Part shown: positions 1 through 12,780 of the stretch, one piece after another
Position numbering within the stretch: position 1 is the stretch's first letter
How the letters are laid out: every line of letters starts with the position of its first letter
DNA from: Melieria omissa
Lineage: Eukaryota; Arthropoda; Insecta; Diptera; Ulidiidae
Assembly: GCA_963971225.1 (NCBI GenBank)
Contig: OZ020267.1
Coordinates: forward strand, 70,531,718 to 70,595,717
Direction: 5' to 3'
Length of the DNA stretch: 64,000 nt
Translations under genes and position numbers: made by a program
Notes under the pieces: model-generated
The model's input: the letters and a program-made list of their open reading frames with translations, nothing else
Told to the model about the DNA's origin: nothing
Databases searched by the model: none

Positions 1-140
1 CTCGGAGGCCAAAATGGACCATTGTGAATCCCTTCTTAGATACCACGGAGGAGAAGGTGTTTGACATTTTCTTCTGCAAGCCAGTATTGGCCCAGGTGTT
101 GCTTCCTACTGAGGCAACTCCTCCTACTGAGGAGTTATAA
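1..140 (-). mobile_element. 3' end relic of a LOA-type non-LTR element
   Basis: The first ~35 bases nearly match, base for base, the 3' untranslated region of the intact LOA-type element near 31774-31810 (shared core GGCCAAAATGG.CCATTGTGAAT). The similarity then fades. The orientation is the same as the intact element, so the sense strand is minus. The rest of the element would lie left of the window or is lost. Seen: the sequence match. Inferred: the element class. Confidence 0.5.
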
Positions 141-2835
141 CCCTTAATAACGATTTTCGATTACCTGAGACCCGAAGCATTCGACCAGTGTTCTGAGTTC
201 TTGGTTCTTTTTAACTCTAAGTAAATACTGATGACGTTATAGCTGACTGAGTTTAACACAGATACTGTTGTCATCAAGTGAAATTCCCCTACAGGTTACA
301 GGTATACAGTTATACAAGTATACCTAAAGAAAACAAATTTCTTAACCCCATCAATCCAATGGTGATGCCATAGTTTTAACCAAAGTTATAACACATTAGT
401 GCCATTAAATATATGAAGTTGCTACATTTCCCTCTTTCACTAACCATTACCTGTTCGCGCACTAATTCGTTCCAGAGAATATGGCAAATTTACTGGCCGG
501 TCAGAAAGGGACATTATTAAGCATCATTAGCGAACATTTTTCGCATCCGCTTTCTGTTTTACCATCTTTGTATTGTCCCGCCTGCAAAGGTTTGTAATCA
601 TGAACCGACGATCTCAACAGCGTCCATCAAACGTATTCGAATGTTGTTGAGATTTAGCTGACGCCTGTGTATTGTAAAGTCTTCTTGTTCCAGCAGACGT
701 TTGGCAAAAGTCAACGAGACAATGACTGAAAGCCGTAAAGTCGCATCGCGTCATCAATGCCTCATTTCATGTTGCCATAAATTTGTGGCTAGTATCAGCA
801 ACAACGGCAACGTAAAAACCCATCGATATGAACAACAGTCGCAATGCGTTCTATGGCTTTTATCTACAAAGCGCACAACGTTGATCCAACTGTGCGCTTA
901 ATGATGCCGATTGAGTTTGAAAAACTTAGTGGCCATTCCATCCTTAAGCAGACAAACACACAACATAACCGGATCACTGGCACGAAGCGCTTCAATTTGA
1001 ACTTCAAAATCAAATGGCACAAGTGGTCAGATGGAATAATGAAGCAAACAGAAAAATTAAAATAAAACAACAAACAATAATGAAGCACAAAACATAAAAA
1101 TCGAAAAAAACATAAAACAAAAAACATAAAATAAAGGAAGCAACAAAATTGAAAAAAGAAGCAACAGTTGCTATCAACAAAATTGAAAAAAAGAAGCCAC
1201 ATTTGCTACCAGTCGAGAGCCACATTGGCCCTATGATTCAACGAACTGTTGGCTGGTTTTCTTCTGTCTGCGCAGGTTAATCAATACCGACTGTGTTGTT
1301 GCTTTTCGTTTGGCATTGAAACAACAACAACAACAATATCACAATTCTAAGCTACACTTTTGCTGCGCTTAAGCCGAGCAAAAGCCATCATTATCGTTGA
1401 GCTCATCCGGCGGCCCTCCAGCAGCCGACGCCACACTGCGAACGGCGACTTCAAGTGAATTCGATTTGGCACGAACCTGTTTCTGGCGTGCGCTTCTTCA
1501 CGAATTCAGATATAAGTGTAGAACAACAACAACACCAAGAGCCACTCACTGCCAGGTTGAAGCAGCCATAGACGAAGCCATAGCTGCACGACGGCGCTGA
1601 ATGGCGACGGTGAATGTTTTGAATTAAGCAGCGTGTTCCCTTTCGCCGCTGCCGTCGACAGCAACACTATCAACATCGGCGGTTTCATCAACTTCAAGTT
1701 CATTCCCCACCCATTCACCGCTTCCCATTCCTTTCCATTCGACTCCATTCCATTGCGCTCGCTCCTTTGATTATACAAGAAGCGCGAGCGCGCGATTTGC
1801 CATTCTTCTGTTTGTTATTCTACTGGATTGTAAAACTGTTTATATGCTTTGTTGTTGTAGTGGTTGTTGGCAGCAGCAAAACAAAAACAAAAAACCAACA
1901 GCAACAACAACAATATGAAAAACAACAAACAAACCCGCCACAGCAGCAGCATACTTTATGATTGTGTTTTGCTGCACTCGGCGCGCTCCTTTGTCGCTGC
2001 AGCTAGCCGTCATTGTTGCTGCATTGCAATGCATATTGCTGTAAAACGGCAACATGTTGTTGTTATTATGTTAGTTGTTGTTATCGTTGTTGGTTGTGGC
2101 AAAATCGTGAGCCTGCTTGTATGAATGTGGCTGATGTTGTGGACATGCAATGCGGTTGCCCTTTGCAATTGGGGAGCGTCGGTTGCGGCGCTGTGTAATT
2201 GGTTTAATTTAAAAGTGGGCGTGGTAGTTGGTTTTCTTTATGCGAGTATTTGTTAATGATTTCTTGGGTCGAAAACATAATTGCCGATCTCGTCGTTTGC
2301 TGTTTATCATTTGTTTGCCATGTTTACCATTTGGCAAATTCATTGCACAAAATGACGAGTTGTTGGTGTGTCTTTTGCGCCAGTGAGACTTTTAAGTTGC
2401 AAATAGTAGTTGTAGTTGTATTTTCACAAATAAATTTGATGCGTGATTTGTGTAACTTAACAATCTATGGTTCGATAGTGAAGAAACATATAGAATTTTT
2501 TTTAGGGTTTTCATATTCGTTAGATTTGAAGTCTCCTACGATAAATTTGAAAGAATTTGATGGAAATGATGAAAAGGATTGTGATGGAAATCCAGAAAGA
2601 TAAGGAATTCTAGATACTTCAATACATTTTGGTGTCTTCCAGCCTGCCGTTTTTTTGGAGACTAAAAACCACACCTGTTCGGAGATTTGCCAAAGCATAT
2701 CATTTCTTTTTCGTTCGAATTTAGTTTCTGCCTAGTTTTTCGTAGGTCTGCCGTAATTAAAGACTTTCCTTCGAATCACTATGTATGCATTATCTAATAG
2801 TATATAATTTGTTCTCTTTTATGAATGGTTGTGTC
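141..2835. other. Gene-free stretch, low-complexity in parts
   Basis: No coding region is supportable. The open frames here are short, begin at arbitrary ATGs and overlap on both strands. The DNA is AT-rich, with CAA/GTT-type trinucleotide tracts around 1320-1340 and 1845-2110 and an A-rich patch at 1050-1200. These look like ordinary intron or intergenic sequence of a fly genome. Confidence 0.5.
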
Positions 2836-2849
2836 AAAATGTATATCTC

Positions 2850-3080
2850 ACTACCACTCGCACACCAACTAGGCGGCTGTCTCATCATCTCTGAAGTGTA
2901 CAGCTAACACCCTGGACAAGTTTAAACAGCGCCATGTATCTTCTGAAGTAACTGTGCCCCTTTTTCAATTCAGTCTTCCATCCAAGAGTTTTCCGCTCTA
3001 CTCAGACCAAGAACTCTTCCATTGGCACCTTTAAGGCTGCCCTAGACTGCCTACAGTTGAACATCCCATTCCATCTATTA
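2850..3080 (-). pseudogene. Degenerate RNase H fragment of a non-LTR retrotransposon
   Basis: Read on the minus strand, this stretch gives QSRAALKV, close to the SQAALKAL signature of the RNase H domain seen in the intact LOA-type element. Further on it gives DDETAA, which can be aligned with the GNEAADEMA signature. Stops and frame changes lie between them. No TSD or tail was recognised. The match rests on two short motifs, so it is tentative. Confidence 0.35.
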
Positions 3081-3089
3081 CAATGCACT

Positions 3090-4775
3090 AAGGTCTTTGA
3101 ACTGTGGATTGAATAGGCTGATCTCATTCTTGGCTTAGGTCTTCTTAAGTTTTACTTTGATCGCTTCTTGGACCATCTGCCACCTCCTTTTACTTTGTAT
3201 CATATCGTTTTGTTCCATCCTCTCATCCATATCAGAGCTACGCTCCTACCTCGAGTGCATCTGTTGTATTTTTGAAACCATTTAAGAGCCAGTTTAGAGG
3301 TTATCGTCGATTCTCCGGTTGTTCAACGCTGTAAGGATGACCTTATGTGATAACTGACTTTCAGTCGAACGAATGTGTGAATCAACTCCATCTTGGTAAA
3401 CCGATACAGAGAGCTTTAAGTCGAGCTTTTCGCATGAATTGAAGTGACCTAAGGTTAGTTTCAGTTAGAATGGTTGCCGGTGTTTGAGACACACCTAGGC
3501 CCATGTAGAACCTAAAGTCTAACGATGATTTCGAGTCCCGAACGAAGGCTTGGGAGTTTTTTGTTAGCAGTTCTTTTACTTTTAGAATTCTCTATTTTTT
3601 TTTAATAAAATAAAAAATAAAATAAAAGTTGAGCAGTAAACTAAGAAAAAGTAGAACTGGATGAAGATAGAAGAAGGTCTTGAGAAAAAGCACACGTTTC
3701 TTCCTCATTCTTGATTTGTAGCGGCATTAAAAGTCGCTATAAGTCCGCATAACAGCAACGTGCAACGCATTACTCGTATTTGTTTTGAAAATTTTACTGT
3801 CTACACTTTTGTTTTGCGGATGCTGTCGTTGCTGTCAGTATGGTTTGTGCTTTTTAACTTTTTTTTGTAATTGTTGCCGTTGCTATTACGCCGCCATTGC
3901 TGTGCCCTGCTGTTGGCCTCAACAGACGTGCTGGCTGATTTTCTCGTATTGTGTTGGGCCAGTGTTGCTTTGCGCCGAACCTTAGTGCTTCGGGCATTTC
4001 GAGCTCTTGTTGTTATGTTCCTTTTTTTTGTTGTTGTTGTTGTTGGTGCCGCTGCTGCTGCTAGCAATGGTTTGTACGTATTTGTTATTATCTTTCAGTT
4101 GGCTTGGTGTGGTCTGCTTTGGCGCGGTTTGGTTTTTGGTTAAGTCAGTTGGCTGTTGTTGCTTGTTGTTGCACTATACGCATCCATACATGTTGCAATA
4201 GTTAAACGGCGCGTCGTTGTCTTGGTCGTGCGGCATTAACAAGTTTTCGCTGTTTTGTTTTGTTACGCGCTTCTTTCAATCCGCTTTGTTTTTCTCGCTT
4301 TAATGACGGTTTAATACGCGGCACGTAATGTTGCAACATTGAAATGCTCGCTGCTTGCTATTTAACTTGGCCAAAATCGGTCGGTCGGTCGGTGCTCGGG
4401 GTTGCATTGGCTTTGTTGTTGTTGCAGTTTGTTTCATTCTGGCCGCATGCGTGCAGCGTATTTTATGCTCTTATCCGCACTGTGGGTTTGCCATTGAAAA
4501 TTTTGTGCTGCTTGGTCGTGTGTTGCTGTTGTCCACATTTGGACGATATGAAAATTGACCAGCAATATGCTGAGCTGATTCATGGCAGCATTAATTCTAT
4601 GCGCTGCATTCACTTTTCGGGCGCTGTATGATGCTTAATTGGCTCTCTTATTTGGCTGATGAACTGAATGAATGTGATTCAAGTTTGCCTGCGTTGTTGC
4701 AGCAACATTTGGCAATATTGTTGTGGCATTTGGATAGCCTTTGTTTACATTATTTGGCATGCAGTGTTGGCTTTG
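3090..4775. other. Gene-free stretch with GTT-rich tracts
   Basis: No gene is supported. There is an A/T run near 3590-3635 and GTT/GCT-rich low complexity at 3820-4170 and 4400-4520. The latter produces Leu/Cys/Val-rich open frames that do not look like real proteins. Confidence 0.5.
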
Positions 4776-4779
4776 GTGT

Positions 4780-5402
4780 GATTAGGTTAGGCTAGGTAAG
4801 CTGGCTGGCCAAGTCGGCCATGCATAGACCCTGTTGGGGACTTAGCGATAGCAGTTTGAGCGATACCACAGAGTTTCTTTTGCAGATTGACGTATTATAT
4901 ATCGGTCGGTTGACATGGTCGGGGACATTATGGCTATTCTTAGCGAAGTTCAGCAGAGACTTAATGTCATACTTGGGGACCTCTTTAAACCCAGAATAGA
5001 GTGCGGGTCCTAAGTAAGTCGTAGTGTTGAAACAGCCAGACAGTAACAAATAATCTGCTATAGGCTTAGGAAGGATCCTTTTTAGATCCCTAGCAGTATC
5101 AGTTAGAGTTCCTAAGTCTTACTGTTCGACATAAAAATGATCAGTGAGAATGTAGCTGCTCCTAGCCGAGTTCAGCATCGACTTAATGCCATGTTTGGAG
5201 ACCTCTTCTAACCCAGAATAGAGTGGGGACTCTAAGTAAGTAAGCCGTAGTGTTGAAACAGCCGGACAGAAGCAAATAATGTGCCCTAGGTTTGGAGAAG
5301 GATCCTTTTTAGATCCCTAGCAGTATTAGTTAGAGTTCCTAAGTCTTACTGGTCGACGTAAAAATGATCAGTGAGAATGTAGCAGCTCCTAGCCGAGTTC
5401 AG
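4780..5402 (-). pseudogene. Non-LTR ORF2 C-terminus, tandemly duplicated
   Basis: The minus strand encodes two diverged copies of a non-LTR ORF2 C-terminal end. In the upstream copy (about 5180-5290) the readable peptide HIICFCPAV matches the His/Cys segment HYLCHCPAL of the intact element, followed by LYSGLEEVSKHGIKSMLNSA. The copy nearer 4790-5050 reads LYSGFKEVPKYDIKSLLNFA. The repeat period is about 225 bp (starts at 4942, 5164 and 5391, the last one short). The sense 3' end near 4780-4795 carries a CCTAGCCTAACC tail like the other non-LTR copies. No intact ORF remains. Confidence 0.6.
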
Positions 5403-5589
5403 TAAGTAAGTATAGTCTTCAGGAAAACCAAACAGGAGCAAGAATGTGATTCAGGGTTTTCTTGACACCATTTTCTTTGTATTTCCTGCAACCCGGCATT
5501 GCAGCATATTTTTGTATCATATGCAGGAAGATGTTATCGCCTTGACAGCATTAGTGTGAATAGGAGGAGTTTATTTTTTTATTTTCCTT

Positions 5590-5752
5590 TATACTTGGAG
5601 GTTTTTGCGATTCTTGTAATTCTCATCTGCTTCATGTGAATAGTGATAAAAGTAGACGACGATTATTTCACCAGTTCGAGTTAGGAATCGAACCTAGGGC
5701 CTATGGTATGAGAAAACAGCGCGTTACCCTGTTGGTCTATCGAGACCGGCTA
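5590..5752 (-). mobile_element. tRNA-derived SINE, family A, copy 1
   Basis: On the minus strand a tRNA-like head starts near 5752. It contains a box-B-like GGTTCGATTCC (5684-5694), preceded by an A-box-like segment around 5730-5750. The body (TCGTCTACTTTTATCACTAT... GATGAGAATTAC) is shared with the copies at 17318 and 20735, which shows a dispersed family. The head does not fold as a functional tRNA that I can see, so this is a SINE and not a tRNA gene. Confidence 0.65.
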
Positions 5753-5970
5753 AAAGTAGAGAAGTACACATTCAAATTGTTTGAATGTTATTGCTCGACA
5801 TGGTATTTTTTTTAAGATACATTTTTTGCTTTTCATTTTTAACTTCAATTAAAACCAAATTTTTATATTGTTAAGGCTGAAGTAAATAATGAAATATTTG
5901 ACTTCCACTTGTGTCAGTTTCAATGCAAGTCAAAAAAACCAATTAAAACGTTCCAACTTATTATAGAAAT

Positions 5971-6291
5971 CAGTGTTGCCTGATTAGGGTTTTTTTGCTT
6001 GTATGGAGGGGAGGGGGCAGTTTTTTAATAAATATCTTAAAGGAAAATGTTGTAAAAACATTTTTCATTTACGCTTCTCAAATATCTCGTTCAGATATAT
6101 TGCCTAGTGGTTCGTTTTTAATTTCATGTACCAAATAGAATAAACAATTTTCATTAAATATTCAGGTCATGTGTGCATTTGGGGGGACATTTTTTTTCTT
6201 CATGTGTGCAATTTTGGGTAGAAATTTTAGGTTTTAGGGAGAAATATACTTCACTTTAAGGAGATTGCTTGAAATCCATCTGGCAACACTG
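5971..6291. mobile_element. hAT-like MITE with CAGTGTTGCC ends
   Basis: The 321-bp segment begins CAGTGTTGCCTGAT and ends with the inverted counterpart ATCTGGCAACACTG. It has no coding capacity. The flanking 8-mers (ATAGAAAT and TCAATAAT) agree only partly, so the copy may be old. The same ends occur at 49452-49695, where an 8-bp duplication is nearly perfect. The hAT assignment is inferred from TIR style and the 8-bp TSD of the sister copy. Confidence 0.5.
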
Positions 6292-9200
6292 TCAATAATC
6301 AATCAAAGCCGCTGCTAGTCAAATCGTACTCTAACTGCATGTAATCGTTACGGTTTGTGTTCACATTTGGTTGAGGTAAATGAAAATATTTGGACGCAGT
6401 GAAACAACTAATTTCATTGTTCGCTTGCCTCCAATTAGGCACAAAATTCAAAATTTTTTCTTTTTCACGAATGTTGGCAACAATGGCATCGACCGAAACC
6501 CGGATGGCAACTCGATGCTTCACTTCGAATGCATTTAGTTTGGTCCAAAATTTGTACACCTCAGGCCAGTGCAGCAGTGTTTTTTGTGTGCAATCGGCCG
6601 CACGTTTCAATAATAAAAGCACATCAATCGAAAACATATATACGCCACATTCCGATTTTCACATAAACCTAAATAACAATTTTATGCCACAGCAATAGAA
6701 ACGTAAACGCGCTGCAACGCGAGCAGCCAACCGAAGCGATTTTCGCATTGCACGTTGGCAGTTGGAGCAAAAGCTTACGTTGTTTTTGTGGAACATTATC
6801 TTTATATGTAATCTGATCAAGCGTTAAAGTTGATAGTAAAGTTGAAGCTATAAATAAAAAGTGCGCATCTTTACAAACGCAAAGATTGCGTGTGTTTGTC
6901 AGAGAGAGAGAGGGGGACAAAGTGTGTGTAAGGGGAAATATGTGGCAGCACTTGCGACTACAACATTGTCATTAACGTTGTCAACACGAACGGCAGCGGC
7001 TGAATAGCAACAAAGCTGCCTGCCGACATTTGGCCAACGCACAGCACGCGACTCCCGTTGCCAATAACCAACAAAGCGGAGGCAAACCACTCGAATCGAT
7101 TCGAGTTAATTTATAAGAAATTCTGCTGCTTTTTATTAGTTTTTTAGCTGATTTTGTTTTATTGTTTGCTGCTCGATGAATTGTAGTGAGCGAGCAGAAC
7201 CTGTTTGGCGCCACAATCTGCGCGACCTGCTCGGCTGCTGCTGCTGCTGTCAGTGTTGCCGCCAGACAATGTGGCAGCGGCAATGCAGCGCCAAAATACC
7301 AAAGAGTCAAATAAATGTAACAAATTTCAAATGTCATCCACTTTGACATATACACACACACAGCCAAGTGCACACCATACTAGAGGCAGAAGCGAATGCC
7401 AGCGAGACAGAGATAGAGAAAGACAGAGAGAGAGAGAGAGCTACAAATATTTATTCGATGCTGTCGTTGTGAATAAAACGAAAGCGAGTGTTTGGGGGCG
7501 GCGTGAGGTGAGCAAAAGTGAAAACGTTAAGAATGAACGACTGCAATATAACTTGACTATTCATCTTAATGGCTCACTGGCTGGCTGACTGTCAGCGCAA
7601 TAAAAATAGTAGTAATTGAAATTTAATAGCCAATGCGCAAGAGTCAGCAGCAAAAGTGTGACGTGTGTGTGTATGTGTGCTGAAATTGCAGTTGCATACA
7701 AATAATGTGCCAAATGGATATTGAAAATGTCATAAATGCTGCACGAGCGACTTTTGCCTGAACAATCGGACAAGAGTCGACAGTGCATTGTAGTAAAATG
7801 GAACGAGTGTGTGTGGGGGTGCGGGCCGCAAGGATTTTCCCAAAGATTCTGCATATTGTATGTGTGTATGTGTGTATATATGTATGTATAGCATGCTTGA
7901 GCCAGAGTACGAGCGCACTTATTGCCAATAAAAGTGGGTTACGAAAATTGCAAATGCAATATTTGCGTTGCTCTACTGGCACAAAGATGCGTCCACTTGA
8001 ATGGAAACATCAGTGTCTGCCACATTGACTCGACTCTGCCAGCATGAATGAATTAATGGGTTGCCACATGAGTAATGGTGTTTCAGTTGGATGGTGTTTA
8101 TAACAGTGAAAGCTGGGTCCAGAAGTGGTGTCAAAGGCTCCACTGGCAGTACTCCTAAGTAAGGTTGGGTCAGAGTGGCAGCCATCTCTTGAAAAAGATC
8201 ACTCAACCCTTTCGAAGCCAAAGTTACCTCAGAGCAACTTCACCTATTTGTCATCCTATAGCAAAAGCTACGATTGATTTATGGGTTTTATTTAAATAGA
8301 GACCAACAAATTAATATGTTTAGAAGTGAATTCAAAGCAAATTACAAAAATTTTACCGTTACCCCCAAAAAAAATTTTAAATAATTTGCAGCTATATCAG
8401 TGAAAGTTTGTGTTCTAATTGAAGTCTACGAATTGGGCGCGTTTGATCAGAACCCTGTTTCTTTAATAATGGTTAAATAAAATCAAAAAGTAATAATTTT
8501 GTATTTTTCCATAAATACTAAGTAATTTTTCTGTAATTAAAAATATTGATAAAAAATTTATTTAACCCGTTTGAAGCTAAAATTGTTCAAAAGTAAACAA
8601 GCTCTAGAACTCTAACAAAGAGGCGTGGCAAGTGTTTCATGATTTAAATACCAAAAAGTCATATCGAGACACCGTATAAATCTCGGGGTCGAAAGGGTTA
8701 AGCATAAAGCAATGACTTTTTGTGATTCTAAATTGAACTGGGACAACTCATTCCCCGACTATGACTTCAATATGAACCTCGTCATCTCTCTGATCTAACG
8801 TTATATTAGTGGCATTCACACCGAGCTCGTTACTTTGTTAGATCGGTGCACGGTAGTTTTGTAAGTACGGAAATAGAAAAGTACAGGTCTCCCTCGTATA
8901 AAGCGGTGGTTATGTTCCAGGAAAATTCCGCGTTATGTGATTCGCGTTATAGAAGTCTTAACTTTCATATACATTTCAGGGTTATGTTCCAATAAGCTTT
9001 TTCCAAAATAAAATAAGTACTAAATTAAAAATTTATATAAATTCCAACTCAAAATCAAAATTCATGCTTTATTTAAAAAATGAAAAAACATAATGAAAAA
9101 AACTGTTTTTTTTTTAATTGTTCGATGTTTTTTTATGAACTTCTAAAAAATGTTCCTCGTCTGATGTTGATTTTTGAAAACTAAAGAAACATGCGTTGAA

Positions 9201-9598
9201 TTATTTCTGACTTTGCATACTTTCTCAAAAAATCTCGGTTCTTTTAACCCTTTGTTAACCCCATTAGATTTTGATCAAAGAAACTTGATTTTTTCTGATT
9301 TAAAGTGGTTTTACTGAAAAATTGAGTCATGTTTCTCCATACAAACTTTTCATCGATTGTTAACTATTTCAGATATTGATTTGTCCAGATATTTTTTTAT
9401 TTTAAGCATTTTAGTTAATTTTGAAGTTAATAGATCCATCGGTTCACGTTTTTTTCAAAGTTTTTCCGTATAGGAACCTTAACCCATGTTTTGCGCCCTT
9501 AGACAAGAAAATCTTCTAAGGTTAATGTACAGTTAAAATTTTATGTTTCTAGCTTCGGCGGTTTGAGCTGGACATACAAAGAAATATATTTACCTATG
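6292..9598. other. Gene-free stretch
   Basis: No coding region is supported. A 112-codon minus-strand frame (6299-6637) has no recognised motif and no conserved look. (GA)n lies near 6900 and 7425-7440, and (GT)n near 7665 and 7860-7885. A poorly structured AT-rich section follows from 8260 to 9540. A GCGGTTATGTTCC-like repeat remnant occurs twice around 8903-8990. Confidence 0.45.
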
Positions 9599-9742
9599 CA
9601 GTGGCGCACACGGAGGGGTTTTGGGGGTTCAAATCTCCCCCAAATACAAAAATTGTTGGTACAATATATGGTTTTGAATGGTATTCGGCCCAAAAGTTCT
9701 ACGCAAGACTGCTCCCAAAGTGATATTATGTGTGCGCCACTG
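9599..9742. mobile_element. Short hAT-like MITE (144 bp)
   Basis: A perfect 13-bp terminal inverted repeat is present: CAGTGGCGCACAC at 9599-9611 and its complement at 9730-9742. The flanking 8-mers TACCTATG (9591-9598) and TACTTAAG (9743-9750) agree at 6 of 8 positions, consistent with a decayed 8-bp target duplication of the hAT type. It is too short to encode anything. Confidence 0.7.
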
Positions 9743-9800
9743 TACTTAAGCAATAAATACAAACACACATATATATATATAAAAATAATATAAATATATT

Positions 9801-10410
9801 TCTATATATTTGAAAATGTCTGTTTGTTTGTTGGTGGCCACACGACACTAAAACTCAAAAACTAGACTGCCGATTGAGCTGAATTTTCACGAATTGTTTT
9901 TCTTGACTAAATCTCAATGAATCACATAGTGTGAATACGATCCGAATGGTGGGCGTGGCACCTCCTATACAACCTAAATTTGTAATATGGAATATCTTCG
10001 GAATTATAGGTCGGACAGCATTTAAATTTGGTACAGGTTCATCGTTTAGGTGTCTCGTTTCACTGGTAAAATTTAATGAGTCAAGGACAAGGGGCGTGGC
10101 ACTTTTCAAGCTACCCAATTGTTTTGAATAACTTTGGAACTACAGATTACACACCTATTACATTTGGCACAAACTTACGATTTAATTGTGCCCTTCGATT
10201 GAGAGAATGGGTTTGGTATTGAACGAGGAGGCATGGCACCGCCCATACAATTGGCGTTTTTAATATGGATTAGCTTCGGAATTATAAGTGGGACAGCATT
10301 GAAATTTCGTATACCGTCGTGAAATGAAACTGGGTCGCACCCTTCGACTCTAACAAGGCTTGGGCATTGCACAAATTGGGCGTGGCACCGCCCAGTGTTG
10401 TAGAAAGGAA
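9801..10410 (+). mobile_element. Helitron-like non-autonomous fragment
   Basis: It starts TCTATATATTTGAAAATG, in the style of insect Helitron 5' ends (TC plus an AT-rich lead). It contains repeated GGGCGTGGCAC blocks followed by a segment with TCTTCGGAATTATA (about 9950-10060 and 10210-10320). The same block occurs inside the better-defined Helitron at 22653-23414. No CTRR 3' end with hairpin was found here, so the copy is probably incomplete. Confidence 0.5.
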
Positions 10411-10484
10411 CTTGATTTATTGGGCCCATTTATTTCAAACTTGCCTTTGCCCTGCTAGTAATTTGTAAAAATTTAGCGAGTTGG

Positions 10485-10665
10485 GAGCTTTTTTTCATAG
10501 GCAATTTTACTCTCAGAGGTTTGTTATTTCCTGCTGAGAGGACAGCCGCCAAAAGAAAAATTGTTGTTTTTCTTTTTTTTCGGTGTTAACGCAACGAAGT
10601 ATTGAACTCGCGGAGTCTTGACTCGCGGCCTAACGCACTAGCCAGCTGAGCTACGGTAGCTGCTG
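10485..10665 (-). mobile_element. tRNA-derived SINE, family B
   Basis: Reading minus from about 10665, the head has an A-box-like TAGCTCAGCTGGCTAG (rc at 10638-10653) and a B-box-like GCGAGTTCAATACTTCG (rc near 10594-10610). It is followed by an unrelated body with TCTCAGCAGGAAATAAC and a T-rich stretch. Acceptor-stem pairing of a true tRNA is not evident. The body differs from family A, so this is a second SINE family or a differently derived one. Confidence 0.55.
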
Positions 10666-12780
10666 TTTGCATTACAAGCATTAAATTGGTAAAAATTTAT
10701 TATTATTTCAATTACACAAGACTTGTGCAGTATTTTTCTCGATGCGAATCCATAAATAATTATCAAATAAATTTGATATTATTTCTTAACCCAAATGCGT
10801 GAAAAAATCGCCTTACATGTGATTATTGACAATGTTTACTTACAATTAGACCCTGAACTCGGACGACATTTGGTGATTAACAACATTTAATTATGCTAAT
10901 CACTTGAAATTATCAAGTTCATTGGTAGCTGACGGGTTGATTTGTGTGAAGTGTTTGTGCTGTGAGTGCAAATGGACGAAGCAACGGGAGGTAGAAAGGG
11001 CCATGTGCCGTTGAGAGGTAAACGAGGTTATCATTTAAAAATAAACGCAAATTTAGCGCATGTGAAATTGCCTTTAGTCGATTAAAATGAATTGAATTTT
11101 GCATGCCAATGGGCTGATGTAATGGCACATGTCGAACGAAAACAAACAATACACACACACAGGCGCAAAAGTTTACTGCGATAATGTAAATTTAAGTCAA
11201 GCAAAACAAGTGATGTGGCCTGGTTTGCTATTTACTAAATTTGATTTTTTTGTAGTATGGGAATTTGTGGAAATATTTTGCCTTCACTTGGCAACCGTTG
11301 ATAGATGATAGTTTAGTATCGATAAAAGTTTATTTGTTGTTGTTTATAATCTTTTGTGTAAAAACGTATTCAAGTTCACTGTTTATCGTTGCTACGTTCA
11401 ATGGGCTTTCAAGTCATTGAGTCGAACTGCTGATCATTAAATTGAAATCAACAAACAATGCTAAATAGTTGCCGGTAGTTTCCCTTCCACACCTTCTGTC
11501 ATAATTCCGCTTACTTGAATATTTGATATTAACTTTTAATTAGAGATTAAAATCGACGCTAGCAACAATGACTTGCAAATCCCCGCTAATCCCTTGTCGG
11601 CCATTGCGGCGCATTCAGGCAAAAACTATCAATTTCAATTAGTTAGTGCAAAATATAAAGTTGGCGCCATTCCGCCAAGGCAAGGCAGCAGTTTCGTTTG
11701 CTCGATTTCAATTGTCTCGTGCGCCGATTTGGTCGCTTCGTGCACAAAAGAGCAGTCAAATTGAGTGCTCAAGCGGAAAAAGCCCCTCGCCATTATTGTT
11801 TGAAATAATTTTAATGGAAAGATGAAAACGCAAGTGGCGCAAATTTGAATGGGCAAATGGCAAATGGTCTCACAAACTTTTGCCAAATTGGCAACGCCGC
11901 ACTCGAATCGAGTGTGAATGAAGTCGGCTAACGTTCAAATCAACGAAGCAAAAGCAAGAAGAATCCATATTTTAATTGAATTACTGAATCTATTAATTTA
12001 TGCAGGCGGCATTAAAAGTTGGCGATTTACATTGGCAGTTTTTATTTTGCCTGGTTTTTTTGTTTTCTTTTTTTGCGTCCGAGCTAATAAGATTTCGACA
12101 AAGGGCAGTGCGGTAATTGCTAATGGCAGCGGCGAAAACTGCCTGTGTGCTTGTGTAAGTGTGTGTGTGTGTGTGCGTCGGTGTGTGTTTGTGTGTGCGC
12201 GCCGCTGAGGCATGAAATTTAATTTGCTTTGTAGCAGGAAAGGCAAAATTTCGCCACACCATCTTCAAGAGCGCCTTTGATGAGATAATTGATTTTCTTT
12301 GCACACAGCAATAGAATTTCTCAGTCTCATGCAGTGAATTCAATATTCAAATATGGGAATATTGAAGCGTGAGACCCTAGTTGGGTGTTATTTTGAGTAA
12401 CTGACTGTTTGAAGGACATGTGAGTGTGTGTGTATTTTAAACCATTGAAATTCTTATTCAGTAGCATTTTTCTTCAACACCTAACTAACGTAAATTTTTA
12501 CTACGAACCTAACTAATCAATTTCATTTGATTGATTGATTCAAACTAACCTAACTTTTTTCATGATGTTTTATTTGATTTGATTCTCTTTATTGCTATAT
12601 AAGAATGTAAAACGACCCTGTCGATACATGACGAAAAATTTACATAAAAATACATTTAAAATTCTATAATAAAAGGTTGAGAAAAGTTATTTAAAATAAA
12701 AACATGTAAAACACATTGAAGTGTATTTTTGGTTAAACCATTGAATTCTTTTTTAGCGTAGCATTTTTCCTCTCACACCT
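10666..12780. other. Gene-free stretch
   Basis: No coding region is supported. (CA)n lies near 11150 and (GT)n near 12155-12200. A minus-strand segment at about 12575-12640 reads AATAAAGAGAATC followed by an A-rich end, resembling a polyadenylated LINE 3' end, but nothing firmer can be said. Short CTAACCTAAC motifs occur near 12480 and 12545. Confidence 0.4.

Noticed and set aside
6299..6637. 112-codon minus-strand frame
   Set aside because: No recognisable motif, opposite-strand frame of similar length, no sign of neighbours or splice structure.
10594..10665. Possible tRNA gene on the minus strand
   Set aside because: A and B box-like words are present, but the acceptor stem does not pair, and a SINE body follows.
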